In this document: piece after piece, positions 9,396 through 18,005 of the stretch
Layout of the letters: every line of letters begins with the position of its first letter
Numbering within the stretch: the first letter of the stretch is position 1
Assembly: GCA_005778225.1 (NCBI GenBank)
Contig: SXPC01000280.1
Span: 1-64,000, forward strand
Direction of reading: 5' to 3'
Length of the DNA stretch: 64,000 bases
Origin: Planctomyces sp.
GTDB lineage: Bacteria > Planctomycetota > Planctomycetia > Planctomycetales > Planctomycetaceae
Program-made: the position numbers and the translations under genes
The notes under the pieces: model-generated
What the model was told of the DNA's origin: nothing
Databases searched by the model: none
The model's input: only the letters and a program-made list of their open reading frames with translations

Positions 9396-10889
9396 CTACT
9401 TCGCCAGCAGTTCCACAAGCGTCTTCACCATGACGCCCGTTGCTCCCCCTTCACGGTACGCCTTGCCCGTGGTGATGTAAGCAGGCCCCGCGATATCCAG
9501 GTGAGCCCAGGGCTTACCCGAGACGAACTTCTCCAGAAACTTCGCAGCCGTGATCGCACCACCCCAGCGTGTCCCGACGTTCTTGCAGTCAGCCACATCC
9601 GCTTTGAGTTGATCATTGAACGAGTCATCCATCGGCATACGCCAGACAAGTTCACCTGCCTCGCTGGCCGCCGTTTGAATGTGCATCGCCAGATCATCGT
9701 TGTTTGAAAACAGCCCGACATAATCTTCGCCCAACGCGATCACGCAGGCCCCGGTCAGCGTGGCCAGATCGACCAGCGACTCAGCACCTTGATCGACGGC
9801 ATAACACAGTACATCCGCCAGAACGAGACGGCCTTCTGCATCGGTGTTGCAAACCTCAATGGTGACTCCATTGCGAGCCGTCAGGACTTCGCCAAGCTTA
9901 TAGGCGTTGCCACTGACCATGTTCTCGACCAGTCCCAGATAAGCCCGCACATTGACCGGCAGGTTCATCCGAGCCGCCGCGATGATGGCTCCCAGAGCCG
10001 TCGCAGCCCCCGCCATATCGCATTTCATCGTCAGCATGCCATCGGTTGGCTTGAGTGAATATCCACCCGAGTCGAACGTGACTCCTTTGCCAACCAGCGC
10101 GATGTGCGGCTGATCCGGGTTACCACCTTTGTATTCGAGCATCACCATGCGGGCAGGTTGTGTACTACCGCGAGCCACGCCGAGCATCGAGAACATCTTC
10201 TCGTCCGCCAGTCGCTTCTCATCAAAGACTTCGCAGGAGATCCCGTACTCGGCAGCCAGTTGACTCGCGCGGTCAGCGAAGGTGGCTGGATAGATATCAT
10301 GCGGCCCGCGATTGACCAGCTCGCGCACAATGTTGATCGATTCCCCAATGATTTGCCCATGAGTAGCCGCTTGGGTGAGTTGATCCGAAGTGGCCGACAG
10401 AACCGTCAGCTGCTTGATCGGATAGCGGGTCGCTTCCTGCTTATACATCCCTTGAGAAACACCCGCGACAACTGCTGCTGATGTCAGCGTTTCAATAATG
10501 TCAGCTTTGGACTTCCCAGCCAGTTCTCCCTCAGGCAGCGCGACAGCCACCGAGACACTCGCCTGCTCAGCAACTTTGCGAAGACTGGCCGCACAAGCAC
10601 GTTGCAGCTTCGGAAGAATCAGTTCGGTGAGTGTCCCCAACCCGACCAGCAGGACGCGCGACGCTTTCAAACCCGGCAGATCATACAGAGGCATCAACTC
10701 TGCAAGCTTGCCTTTGAAATCCCCTCGTGATCGAAGTCGTCCAATGGCACCACCGGTCACTTCATCCAGCTGAGATTCAAGACTGGAAACCTTCGCCCCG
10801 GAACCCTCGCTGCTGACGAATGAGAGGCCGACGATCAGCCAGTCAGAGGAAACATCTTTGAGGGAAGCGGTCGAGAAATCAATCTGCAT
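9396..10889 (-). CDS. pepA: Leucyl aminopeptidase (M17 family)
   Basis: A dimanganese/dizinc aminopeptidase that removes N-terminal residues from peptides in the cytoplasm. The product has 497 residues, normal for the family. The N-terminal half is the macro-like domain. The catalytic C-terminal half shows GKGVTFDSGGYSLKP and MKCDMAGAA (metal-binding Lys and Asp residues) and the M17 signature NTDAEGRLVLADVL with the catalytic Arg. The start at 10889 is the only reasonable ATG. It is transcribed alone, and its end is 26 bp from the convergent HEAT-repeat gene. Confidence 0.95.
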   Translation of the reverse strand: MQIDFSTASLKDVSSDWLIVGLSFVSSEGSGAKVSSLESQLDEVTGGAIGRLRSRGDFKGKLAELMPLYDLPGLKASRVLLVGLGTLTELILPKLQRACAASLRKVAEQASVSVAVALPEGELAGKSKADIIETLTSAAVVAGVSQGMYKQEATRYPIKQLTVLSATSDQLTQAATHGQIIGESINIVRELVNRGPHDIYPATFADRASQLAAEYGISCEVFDEKRLADEKMFSMLGVARGSTQPARMVMLEYKGGNPDQPHIALVGKGVTFDSGGYSLKPTDGMLTMKCDMAGAATALGAIIAAARMNLPVNVRAYLGLVENMVSGNAYKLGEVLTARNGVTIEVCNTDAEGRLVLADVLCYAVDQGAESLVDLATLTGACVIALGEDYVGLFSNNDDLAMHIQTAASEAGELVWRMPMDDSFNDQLKADVADCKNVGTRWGGAITAAKFLEKFVSGKPWAHLDIAGPAYITTGKAYREGGATGVMVKTLVELLAK

Positions 10890-11013
10890 GGATCTGTGCT
10901 TTCAAGCATGACGGGAATGCGAAGCATTGGTTGTATGACGTCAGAGTCACGTTGACAAGGTTATAGTCGAGAAATGTTACGAGGCACCCTGCATCAAGCA
11001 GCTGGCCGCGTTT

Positions 11014-11481
11014 TCAGCTTGTCTCTGGTTCATCACGTATCAGTCGCTTACCCATCGGGATTGCCTGATCTTGAACGAACCCCAGCTGACGGTAAAACTC
11101 GAGCACCGCAGTGTTCGTACTTCGCACCATCAGGTTCAGTTTCGGACATCCCAGCGATAACAGCTTCTCCTCAACCGCCAGCATCAACTTCTTCCCCAGC
11201 CCACGCCCCCGATACTCCGGATGCACCGCCAGATAATTCACCGACCCCCGATGCCCTTCGTATCCCCACATGACCGCCGCGATCAACGCCTGCGATCCCG
11301 GATCCCTCACCACAAAGATATCCCCATTCCCCGCCCCCAGCTTCCGATCAATATCCCGATGCGGATCATTCTGCGGATGGATCAACCCACACATCTGCCA
11401 CAACGCTAACAGATCGCTCCGATCAACATCATCCCGATAAGAGGCAATCAAATGATCCGTGAACCCATCCATTCCTATCAT
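11014..11481 (-). CDS. GNAT acetyltransferase, YpeA-like
   Basis: A 155-residue GNAT acetyltransferase. It resembles E. coli YpeA along its length: LWQMCGLIHPQNDPHRDID near the N-terminus, WGYEGHRGSVNYLAVHPEYR, and RGRGLGKKLM, the acetyl-CoA pyrophosphate loop. NTAVLEFYRQLGF is the usual motif B region. The start may be at 11481 or at the fourth residue (11472). It lies 27 bp downstream of glmS on the same strand, so the two are probably cotranscribed. The substrate is unknown; YpeA itself has no firmly assigned function. Confidence 0.85.
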   Translation of the reverse strand: MIGMDGFTDHLIASYRDDVDRSDLLALWQMCGLIHPQNDPHRDIDRKLGAGNGDIFVVRDPGSQALIAAVMWGYEGHRGSVNYLAVHPEYRGRGLGKKLMLAVEEKLLSLGCPKLNLMVRSTNTAVLEFYRQLGFVQDQAIPMGKRLIRDEPETS

Positions 11482-11508
11482 CCTTGATACATCAGAAAGC
11501 CAGACTCC

Positions 11509-13371
11509 CTACTCCACCGTCACACTTTTCGCGAGATTCCTCGGGCGGTCGACGTTGCAGCCGCGTAGGAGTGCGATGTGGTAGCTGAGGAGTTGGAGTG
11601 GGACGCTGGTGACGATGGGTTGCATATATTCTTCGACTTCAGGGACGAAGATGACGTCGTCAGCGAGCTTGGCGATTTGTTCGTCGCCGTGGCAGGCGAT
11701 GGCGATGACGGGCCCGCCGCGGGCTTTGATTTCTTCCAGGTTGCTGATGATCTTCGGATAGATCCCGCCTTGAGGGACGACGAAGACGCTGGGTGTTTTC
11801 TCATCGACGAGCGCGATCGGGCCGTGTTTCATCTCGGCTGCCGGGTAGCCTTCGGCGTGGACGTAGCTGATTTCTTTCAGCTTGAGGGCTCCTTCGAGGG
11901 CGACCGGGAAATTATACAGTCGGCCCAGGTAGAGGAAGTTATTGAAGCCGGCGTATTTCTCGGCGATCTGTTTGACTTTGTCGTGACACTCCAGCGTCTG
12001 ACGAACTTTATTGGGCATGTCTTTCAGCTGACGAATCAGGCGTCTACCCGCGGGATAAGAGAGGTGACGCATGCGTCCGAGGAACAAGGCGAGTTCGATC
12101 AGGACCGTGACCTGTGACGTGAAGGCCTTCGTCGACGCGACGCCGATTTCCGGGCCAGCGTGAAGATAGATCCCGCCATCTGCTTCGCGGGCAATCGTCG
12201 AGCCGACGGTATTACAGATCGCCAGTGTCGGGTGCCCTTTGCGTTTACATTCCCGCATCGCAGCCAGGGTATCCGCTGTCTCCCCAGACTGGGTGATCGC
12301 GAAGACCATCGTCGTGTCGGACATCGGAGGATTGCGATAACGCAGTTCACTGGCATATTCGACTTCCGTCGGGATACGGGCGAACTCTTCAAGCAGATAC
12401 TCCCCGACCAACGCCGCGTGCCAGCTCGTTCCGCAAGCCGTCAGGACGATCCGATCAATCCGTCGCAGTTGCTGAGCAGTGAGGTTCAGACCGCCGAAGA
12501 CCGCGGTTGCTTCGTCTTCATCGAGTCGACCGCGGAGCGCATTCTCAATCGAAATCGGCTGCTCGAAGATTTCCTTAAGCATGTAGTGGGGATAGTCGCC
12601 CAGATCGCTATCTTCACTGACGTTCTGCAGAGTCGTAATCGAAGGAGCAGTGACGCCCGTATCGCGGTGAATGATCTCGAAACCGGATGGCTCGATGATC
12701 GCGATCTCACGATCCGACAGGTAGACGACGTCATTCGTGTAACCACGGAACGGCGTCTGATCGGACGCGACGAAGAACTCCTTGTCACCGACCCCAATGA
12801 CCAACGGGCTTCCCTGACGTGCCACGAACAGCGTCTCCGGCAGATCGCGGAACATGATCGCCAGACCGTACGTTCCCTTGAGCATCAGGATCGTATGCTC
12901 GAGGGCGAGGGTCGCATTCTCTTTGGGACCGTTTTCGGGAGTCAGCTTCTTCTGATCTCGATAGTGGTGCGCCAGAAGATGCGCGACGACTTCGGTGTCG
13001 GTTTCTGTGATGAACTTGTAGCCGAGTGCGACGAGTTTGGCTTTGAGTTTCGTGTAGTTCTCGATGACCCCGTTGTGCGCGAGGACGACTTCCCCATCAC
13101 CCCCTAGGTGCGGGTGGCAGTTGATGTCGGTGACTTGACCATGGGTCGCCCAGCGGGTGTGGCCGCTGCCCATCGTGCCTTTGAGAGGATCGGTTTTGAG
13201 CAGACCGCCGAGTTCGAGGACACGACCCGTCTTCTTACGCAGTGAGAAGACGCCGTCTTCCAGCGTCGCCATCCCGGCGGAGTCGTAGCCTCGGTATTCG
13301 AGTCGATGAAGTCCTTCCAGCAAGAACGACGGTGCATCCCGATGGCCCACATACCCGACGATTCCACACAT
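11509..13371 (-). CDS. glmS: Glutamine--fructose-6-phosphate aminotransferase (isomerizing)
   Basis: Makes glucosamine-6-phosphate from fructose-6-phosphate and glutamine, the first step to UDP-GlcNAc for cell-wall and glycan synthesis. The start is set at 13371 because the mature enzyme begins with Cys: MCGIVGYVGHRDA places the N-terminal nucleophile Cys right after Met, while an upstream ATG at 13407 would bury it. The N-terminal glutaminase domain has LEYRGYDSAG and GHTRWATHG. The C-terminal half carries two SIS domains (TACGTSWHA, TQSGETADT) and ends with LAKSVTVE. The length of 620 residues is typical. I see no glmS ribozyme-like element upstream. Confidence 0.97.
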   Translation of the reverse strand: MCGIVGYVGHRDAPSFLLEGLHRLEYRGYDSAGMATLEDGVFSLRKKTGRVLELGGLLKTDPLKGTMGSGHTRWATHGQVTDINCHPHLGGDGEVVLAHNGVIENYTKLKAKLVALGYKFITETDTEVVAHLLAHHYRDQKKLTPENGPKENATLALEHTILMLKGTYGLAIMFRDLPETLFVARQGSPLVIGVGDKEFFVASDQTPFRGYTNDVVYLSDREIAIIEPSGFEIIHRDTGVTAPSITTLQNVSEDSDLGDYPHYMLKEIFEQPISIENALRGRLDEDEATAVFGGLNLTAQQLRRIDRIVLTACGTSWHAALVGEYLLEEFARIPTEVEYASELRYRNPPMSDTTMVFAITQSGETADTLAAMRECKRKGHPTLAICNTVGSTIAREADGGIYLHAGPEIGVASTKAFTSQVTVLIELALFLGRMRHLSYPAGRRLIRQLKDMPNKVRQTLECHDKVKQIAEKYAGFNNFLYLGRLYNFPVALEGALKLKEISYVHAEGYPAAEMKHGPIALVDEKTPSVFVVPQGGIYPKIISNLEEIKARGGPVIAIACHGDEQIAKLADDVIFVPEVEEYMQPIVTSVPLQLLSYHIALLRGCNVDRPRNLAKSVTVE

Positions 13372-13722
13372 AGATCGATCCGCTTCCGGCTGAAAAGTTC
13401 GGTTCAAGATAACTGGGCAAAGAGGGGAGCAATCGCTGGTCTCGCCCCTCCACTACGGCCTGTTCACGGGTGAATTCTATGACGTAATTCGCCAGCGGGT
13501 AAATAGGGATCAGTCGGCGCACAATTCCGCATGTTGACCAAACACCACAAACCGGCTCAATCGTCGATGTGCTTTGGTCCAAGCGAGATCGGAACGAGGG
13601 AGGCTGTGGTTCTCCACTGCGACGATTCTTCAAAAAAAGTTCTTGAGAACCCCACACCTAACTGTTAATGTGTCGACCTATTCAGGATCAGGACTTCCTC
13701 ATTCACGATAAGGGCGATTTTC
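13372..13722. other. Divergent intergenic region, 351 bp
   Basis: Lies between glmS (minus) and the following plus-strand gene and should carry both promoters. I see no clear operator, riboswitch or RNA gene. Confidence 0.45.
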
Positions 13723-14397
13723 ATGGTTTCGATCTGGACCGTTCAAATTGAAAAGGCAACTGCGTTCTTCGGGTTCGATGAATCGCAGTTCTTCTATATG
13801 TCCTTTACCGGTCTGCTCGATCGCGGGAGCAAGAAGGCCAAACAGGCGATGGAACTGTTGCTCAACGGGGAGAGCATTGATCCCGTGATTGCTCAGACGG
13901 GAGCAAAAACCAGAGTCGCGCCCCTCGCGAACATTCAGTCGATCGCTGCGAAGAAACACTCTGACGCGATCAAGATCACCTATCTTCGTCCGGATAACGG
14001 CAAGCTCGATCACTTTGAATTTGTTTTGAAGGATGGGAAAGAACTGGAGAACGCGACAGTCTCTCTGGCTGCCGCCGTGAATCGACCAAGTCAGGTCACT
14101 CGTCAGGAAGTTTCTTTCCTGGAAGCCGCGACCGCGCCTGGAATTGTGATGGTCGTCGTCACGATTCTCTCACTGGCTGTCATCGCAACTGCTCGCGACC
14201 TGGCGGCTGGCAAAGCCATCGAGATCTCAGGACGTCGACAAGGCTTGAAACGCCTGCTCGTCACCATCGCGGAAACGCTCGGCGAAACGAATGCCTACAT
14301 CGTCGGCGGGCTGCTGATCGCAGGGAGTATTGGATACCTGGTGATGCGAATCGTGAAACGTCCTGCTCAGGATGTGATTACGTTTGAGGCTGCGTAG
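13723..14397 (+). CDS. Hypothetical two-helix membrane protein
   Basis: A 224-residue protein of no family I recognise. The first 120 residues form a soluble domain of mixed alpha/beta character. Two hydrophobic helices follow, at about residues 138-156 (PGIVMVVVTILSLAVIAT) and 190-207 (AYIVGGLLIAGSIGYLVM), separated by a basic loop. The soluble part contains LRPDNGKLDHFEFVLKDG, which could be a PH-like strand pair, but that is a guess. The stop codon TAG (14395-14397) is contributed by a type A repeat that begins at 14393. The gene converges on the GH76 gene. Confidence 0.75.
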   Translation: MVSIWTVQIEKATAFFGFDESQFFYMSFTGLLDRGSKKAKQAMELLLNGESIDPVIAQTGAKTRVAPLANIQSIAAKKHSDAIKITYLRPDNGKLDHFEFVLKDGKELENATVSLAAAVNRPSQVTRQEVSFLEAATAPGIVMVVVTILSLAVIATARDLAAGKAIEISGRRQGLKRLLVTIAETLGETNAYIVGGLLIAGSIGYLVMRIVKRPAQDVITFEAA

Positions 14398-14415
14398 GGT
14401 CCGCTGTGCGGACCA
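14393..14415 (+). repeat. Interspersed palindrome type A, copy 2
   Basis: Core GGTCCGCTGTGCGGACC, overlapping the stop codon of the upstream gene. It forms an inverted pair with the copy at 14498-14520; TAG to CTA spans 123 bp (14395-14517). Confidence 0.85.
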
Positions 14416-14497
14416 ATAATCGACGCTGAGTGACTGACGTGTGTGATGACTTCCCAATGATGAGGACCTCGCCTTTTTTCAATCTCGCGAAAACAAC

Positions 14498-14520
14498 GGT
14501 CCGCACAGAGGACCCTACGG
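14498..14520 (-). repeat. Interspersed palindrome type A, copy 3
   Basis: GGTCCGCACAGAGGACCCTA, with one mismatch in the stem relative to the other copies. Read on the minus strand its TAG is the stop codon of the GH76 gene. Confidence 0.85.
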
Positions 14521-15603
14521 GGAGGGAGTTGCTTCTGTGAAACAGAGAACGACGGCTAAGCCGCTGGCGGAGGTGTGGCTTTGGATGCGTCTGCCGGCTG
14601 GTTGGGCCCAGTCTTCGCCGAAGAGGTAGAGGTTACCACGTTTGTTTTTCCAGGCGGCGTTGGCGTTGGTGACCATCCAGGGGCGAAATTCTTCGCGGTT
14701 GCAGTCTTCAATCAACAGTTTCATGTAGCGGACGAAGATGCCTTTGAAGGCACCGCCGTCGCCGGAGCCTTCGGGTTGGAGGATGCGTTCTTCAGTGCGG
14801 CAGAGATGGTTCTTGGTCCATTGGGCGGTTTTGATGGCGTCGTCGAGATAGGTCTGGTCGTTGGTTTGTTGATAGAGGAGGACTGCGGCGCCGATGTAGG
14901 TTCCCTGGTTGTAGGTCAGGGAGAATTTCGCAACATGGTTATCGTTGCCCGCTTTGTCGCGGCCGATGCTGTCGAAGATTTTGCCCGTGCCGTCGGTGAG
15001 AGTTTTCTTCTGCCAGGCGAAGAGGCTCTTGGCTTTCTCGAGGTACGACGGGTCTTTCAGGAGGACTGAGAGGCGGACCGCGGCGATGACGGCGGGGGCG
15101 TTGAGGCAGGTATTTTTCGAGGTTCGTTCGTTGATCCAGTAAAGGCCGCCGCCGTATTTGTCGTCGAGGAAGTTATCGTAGACGAAATCGAAGCTCTCCT
15201 TGGCTTTGGTCAGGTAGCGCTCGTTGCTGGTGATCTTGTACGCGCGGGTGCAGGCGATGGCCCACCACATGATGTCGTCGTTGAATTTGTTTTTCGTCCA
15301 GTCTGGGTTATCGCGGACGAAGCCATCGTAGAGGTCGTCGATCTGCTGTTTGACTTTGGGATCGCCCGTGCGGTCGTACTGGTCCATGACGACGTCCCAG
15401 ATCTGGGCGGTGAACCAGAAGTCGGCTTTTGTTTCGCCACGGAGGTCTTTGCGGACGACTTTCTCTTTCGCGTCCCAGAATGTTTTATTGAAGGCGTCGA
15501 AGGCTTCGTCGGCTTCTTTGGGAGTGACGGCGAAGCAGCGGGTTGCAGTTGTTGTGATCACAACCAGCAGGAGGAGGGGTTTGAAGAATCGGGAGGTCAT
15601 CAC
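14515..15603 (-). CDS. Glycoside hydrolase family 76 (alpha-1,6-mannanase-like), secreted
   Basis: A 362-residue protein with a Sec signal peptide (about residues 1-25, ending ...TATRCFA). An (alpha/alpha)6-barrel family is indicated by recurrent aromatic helices. The catalytic Asp pair of GH76 is in FNDDIMWWAIAC, and LNAPAVIAAVRL and TYNQGTYIGAAVLL are the other conserved family stretches. Members hydrolyse alpha-1,6-mannosyl linkages in mannans. The signal peptide implies action outside the cytoplasmic membrane. Translation can start at either of two adjacent ATGs. The stop codon lies inside a type A repeat. The target could also be another alpha-linked glycan. Confidence 0.85.
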   Translation of the reverse strand: MMTSRFFKPLLLLVVITTTATRCFAVTPKEADEAFDAFNKTFWDAKEKVVRKDLRGETKADFWFTAQIWDVVMDQYDRTGDPKVKQQIDDLYDGFVRDNPDWTKNKFNDDIMWWAIACTRAYKITSNERYLTKAKESFDFVYDNFLDDKYGGGLYWINERTSKNTCLNAPAVIAAVRLSVLLKDPSYLEKAKSLFAWQKKTLTDGTGKIFDSIGRDKAGNDNHVAKFSLTYNQGTYIGAAVLLYQQTNDQTYLDDAIKTAQWTKNHLCRTEERILQPEGSGDGGAFKGIFVRYMKLLIEDCNREEFRPWMVTNANAAWKNKRGNLYLFGEDWAQPAGRRIQSHTSASGLAVVLCFTEATPSP

Positions 15604-15957
15604 AGGCAGGGTTCCAGGCAGGAGGACAAGGGAAGGCAGGAACTATGAATTAACACGAGACGGACCGGCTCGCTATTGGAAAACGGGTGAAATATTGATT
15701 GAAAGTTCAGGATCGTACCGTGAAATGTTTGCAGGGTGGTCGAGATCGAGAAATCCGAATGTGTCATTGTGTCTATGTCAAACGAGGCAAACGCTACCGT
15801 CGTCCCTGATAACATGGTACAACGGAAGTGTCAGATTTTGTCAGTGTCGTCTTGTTTTTGGACCTTCCGCGCGCGACAGTCTGGCGACCGCGTCTGCTCT
15901 CGCTAGAGAGAGTTCAACGATCTTCTTCCTACAAACCTTCGATGAGGCAAACCCGCT
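15604..15957. other. Divergent intergenic region, 354 bp
   Basis: Between the GH76 gene and the DUF1080 gene, which are transcribed away from each other. It has a few GCAGG-containing short repeats at 15603-15640. No further structure seen. Confidence 0.4.
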
Positions 15958-16614
15958 ATGCAGCGCCCCGTTCTCTCCCTCCGCTCGCTCGTTCTTGTTC
16001 TGTCTGCACTGGTCATCACCAGCAGCGCGACCATCACCAATGCTGTTGCTCAAGAAGAGAAGAAAGAGGAATGGATCACTCTCTTCGATGGCAAGACCCT
16101 GGATGGCTGGGAGCAGATTGGTGGTAAAGGTAAGAGCAAGTGGGAAGTTGTCGATGGGGTCATCGTCGGTACCGGCGATGTTTCCATGCTCGTCAACACC
16201 ACTGGTCCCTACAAGAATTTCAAGTACCGCGCTGAAGTCAAAATCAATGATAAAGGGAACTCAGGTCTGTACTTCCGCACGACCCGCCGACCGGGCTTCA
16301 TGGATGGATACGAGGCGCAAATCAACAGCAGCCACACCGACCCGATCCGCACCGGATCGCTGTACGGCATGTGCCACATCTACAAAGAACTCGCCAAGCC
16401 AGACACCTGGATGACTTATGAAGTCGAAGTCAGCGACGACAAATGGCGTGGCCGGGACATGACTCGCATCAAGTTCTCCCTCGATGGTGAAGAACTGTAT
16501 GAGTATTACGACTTCGACAAGACGTATGGCCCTGGCCACTTCGCGTTTCAACAACACGATCCAGGCAGCAAGGTTGAGATCCGCAAAGCGGAAGTGATGC
16601 CGCTGAAGGACTAA
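15958..16614 (+). CDS. DUF1080 (3-keto-disaccharide hydrolase-like) secreted protein
   Basis: A 218-residue protein with an N-terminal signal peptide (about 1-31, ending NAVAQ). A single jelly-roll lectin/glucanase-like domain of DUF1080 follows: ITLFDGKTLDGWEQIGGKGK at its start, NSGLYFRTTRRPGFMDGYEA in the centre and GHFAFQQHDPGSKVEIRKAE at the end. The Pfam family is described as 3-keto-disaccharide hydrolase, and planctomycetes encode many copies. The neighbouring GH76 gene is divergent, so the two may serve the same polysaccharide. The exact substrate cannot be read from the sequence. Confidence 0.9.
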   Translation: MQRPVLSLRSLVLVLSALVITSSATITNAVAQEEKKEEWITLFDGKTLDGWEQIGGKGKSKWEVVDGVIVGTGDVSMLVNTTGPYKNFKYRAEVKINDKGNSGLYFRTTRRPGFMDGYEAQINSSHTDPIRTGSLYGMCHIYKELAKPDTWMTYEVEVSDDKWRGRDMTRIKFSLDGEELYEYYDFDKTYGPGHFAFQQHDPGSKVEIRKAEVMPLKD

Positions 16615-16630
16615 GCTTGATGCGATTCTG

Positions 16631-16711
16631 AATGTGTGCCACGTCTGTGTCAGCCGTGGAGATGGGCGCGTGATGCGCGACCGCACGGCCGACACGGCCG
16701 TGGCACACGGG
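16631..16711. repeat. Long palindromic element type C, copy 1
   Basis: GTGTGCCACG near the left end pairs with CGTGGCACAC at the right end, forming an 80-nt stem-loop. Its right arm shares ATGCGCGA-CGCACGGC-GACA-GGCCGTGGCACACGGG-type sequence with the shorter element at 32923-32961. Confidence 0.7.
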
Positions 16712-16741
16712 GATTTGAACGAGATCGACTGCGTTATTCAA

Positions 16742-16804
16742 TTCGCAGAGGTCCCTCATCCGACCTCGAAGACTCGGCCACCTTCTCCCCGGGGGAGAAG
16801 GGAC
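16742..16804 (+). repeat. Interspersed element type B, diverged copy
   Basis: Same ends as the copies at 2116 and 25364 (TTCGCAGAGGTCCCTCATCC at the left, CACCTTCTCCCCGGGGGAGA near the right), but the central palindrome is replaced by a different sequence. Confidence 0.8.
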
Positions 16805-16815
16805 AAAAGTAGAAG

Positions 16816-16853
16816 ACGCCTGCGGGGAGTGAAAGCTTCTGCGGGCGTTTTTT
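16816..16853 (+). terminator. Probable rho-independent terminator
   Basis: ACGCCTGC (16816-16823) pairs with GCGGGCGT (16841-16848) with one G-T pair, followed by a run of six T. It could end the DUF1080 transcript about 200 bp after the stop, after the two repeats. Confidence 0.65.
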
Positions 16854-17154
16854 GTTGCGCAGGGCATGGTTGTTCTCCTGGATCGAGTGTCGTTGGATTT
16901 AAAATGATCGGGACTATGTGGTCGTGCACTCCGCAGGGTCCCTCTATCTATACGGGAAAGTGTTGCGCATTTGGGGAGGTTTTGAGGTCGCTGGAAAGTG
17001 GGTTGCAGAGTGGGTGTTGGTGTAACGTGTTGGTGGGGTGAGGGTTGTTTTTAGACGGGGATTCGGTGGGGAGTTTTAAGACAGTCAGTCTGAGAATCAG
17101 TTTTTTGAACCGCGGAGGAGGGAGGATGTGAAGTTGATGTTCGTTGTGAAACTC

Positions 17155-17183
17155 GAAGAGCACTGGCACAGCCAGTGGCACCC
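17155..17183 (+). repeat. Interspersed element type D, copy 1
   Basis: GAAGAGCACTGGCACAGCCA and the following GTGGCACCC differ by one base from 17875-17903. The core CACTGGC-ACA-GCCAGTG is a perfect 7-bp hairpin. Confidence 0.75.
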
Positions 17184-17222
17184 TATGATTGAACCTGGGG
17201 CTGTTTGAATTGTCAGCTGGGG

Positions 17223-17870
17223 ATGAGCAAACTCAATCGCGATTATGAAGTTGTCCCGCTGGTTCAGTTGCCGAATATGCCGGGAGTTCCGGTTTACTAT
17301 TATCCTGGGGCAAGTCTGGAAGGCGGGAAAGGCGGATCGCTGTATCTGGTGAAGCCGGCATGCGGTCAGAACTGGGTGGGAGTTTTTGCGTATGGCGACT
17401 GTCATGGAATACAGATGGAAGACGGACCTTTCGCCGATGATCGGACAAATTATGTTTCCATCTTGAGTGATGGTTTGCTCTATCGTGTCGATGTCACCGA
17501 GCCTACCTGTTATTCCGTCGAGACCTATGTGAGGACCGGTTCTGCTGTTTATGACCCTGCGAGTGAACTTGTCATTCTGGTGAGTCGTGAATTTGTCGAG
17601 GTATTTCGAGAAGACATCAGGCTGTGGCGGATTGATGGCACGTTCTACGATCTTGATGAGATTCGTTTCAAAGGGGGACTTGTTTGTGTCACGGTGAATG
17701 CGTGTGGAAAGTGGTACTCACTTGGAATCGATCTCAAAAGTGGCGAGGTTCAGGAACGTTATGAGCTTTATGAAGAACCAGATGATGCTTACGAGTCTGA
17801 ATATCAAGCGGGATGGCTTATCAAACTCTGGCGTCAACTTCGGTTGTGGTTTTGGCGTCGGAATGCATGA
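17223..17870 (+). CDS. Hypothetical beta-rich protein
   Basis: 215 residues if started at ATG 17223 (MSKLNRDYEV); an upstream in-frame start would add six residues. It is not recognised. The composition and alternation of Val/Tyr/Phe suggest a beta-sheet, possibly propeller-like protein. There is no signal peptide. The C-terminus is basic and Trp-rich (LWRQLRLWFWRRNA), which might touch membranes or nucleic acid. It is flanked on both sides by copies of the type D repeat, so this gene and the next could have arrived or duplicated as a unit; that is inference. Confidence 0.65.
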   Translation: MSKLNRDYEVVPLVQLPNMPGVPVYYYPGASLEGGKGGSLYLVKPACGQNWVGVFAYGDCHGIQMEDGPFADDRTNYVSILSDGLLYRVDVTEPTCYSVETYVRTGSAVYDPASELVILVSREFVEVFREDIRLWRIDGTFYDLDEIRFKGGLVCVTVNACGKWYSLGIDLKSGEVQERYELYEEPDDAYESEYQAGWLIKLWRQLRLWFWRRNA

Positions 17871-17874
17871 ATTT

Positions 17875-17947
17875 GAAGAGTACTGGCACAGCCAGTGGCA
17901 CCCGTCAGAGGTGAGAAATTCAAGAGGACTGGCGGAGCCAGTGGCAG
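17875..17947 (+). repeat. Interspersed element type D, copy 2, and a degenerate third copy
   Basis: 17875-17903 matches 17155-17183 with one difference. A related ACTGGC-GGA-GCCAGT hairpin follows at 17929-17944. Confidence 0.7.
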
Positions 17948-18005
17948 TCGGGGTAATGTGGCAGTCGGGATTTGTCAGTGATCGCTTTGGCAGACGGAAT
18001 CAGGA

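Noticed and set aside
12160-13107. Plus-strand frame inside glmS
   Set aside because: Shadow of glmS; no ribosome site or domain.
13372-13722. glmS ribozyme or riboswitch upstream of glmS
   Set aside because: No conserved core of the glmS ribozyme seen, and that class is mainly known from Firmicutes.
10890-13722. DnaA boxes supporting an origin near the skew change
   Set aside because: I found no clear TTATCCACA-type cluster in the spacers by eye, so no origin feature is annotated.
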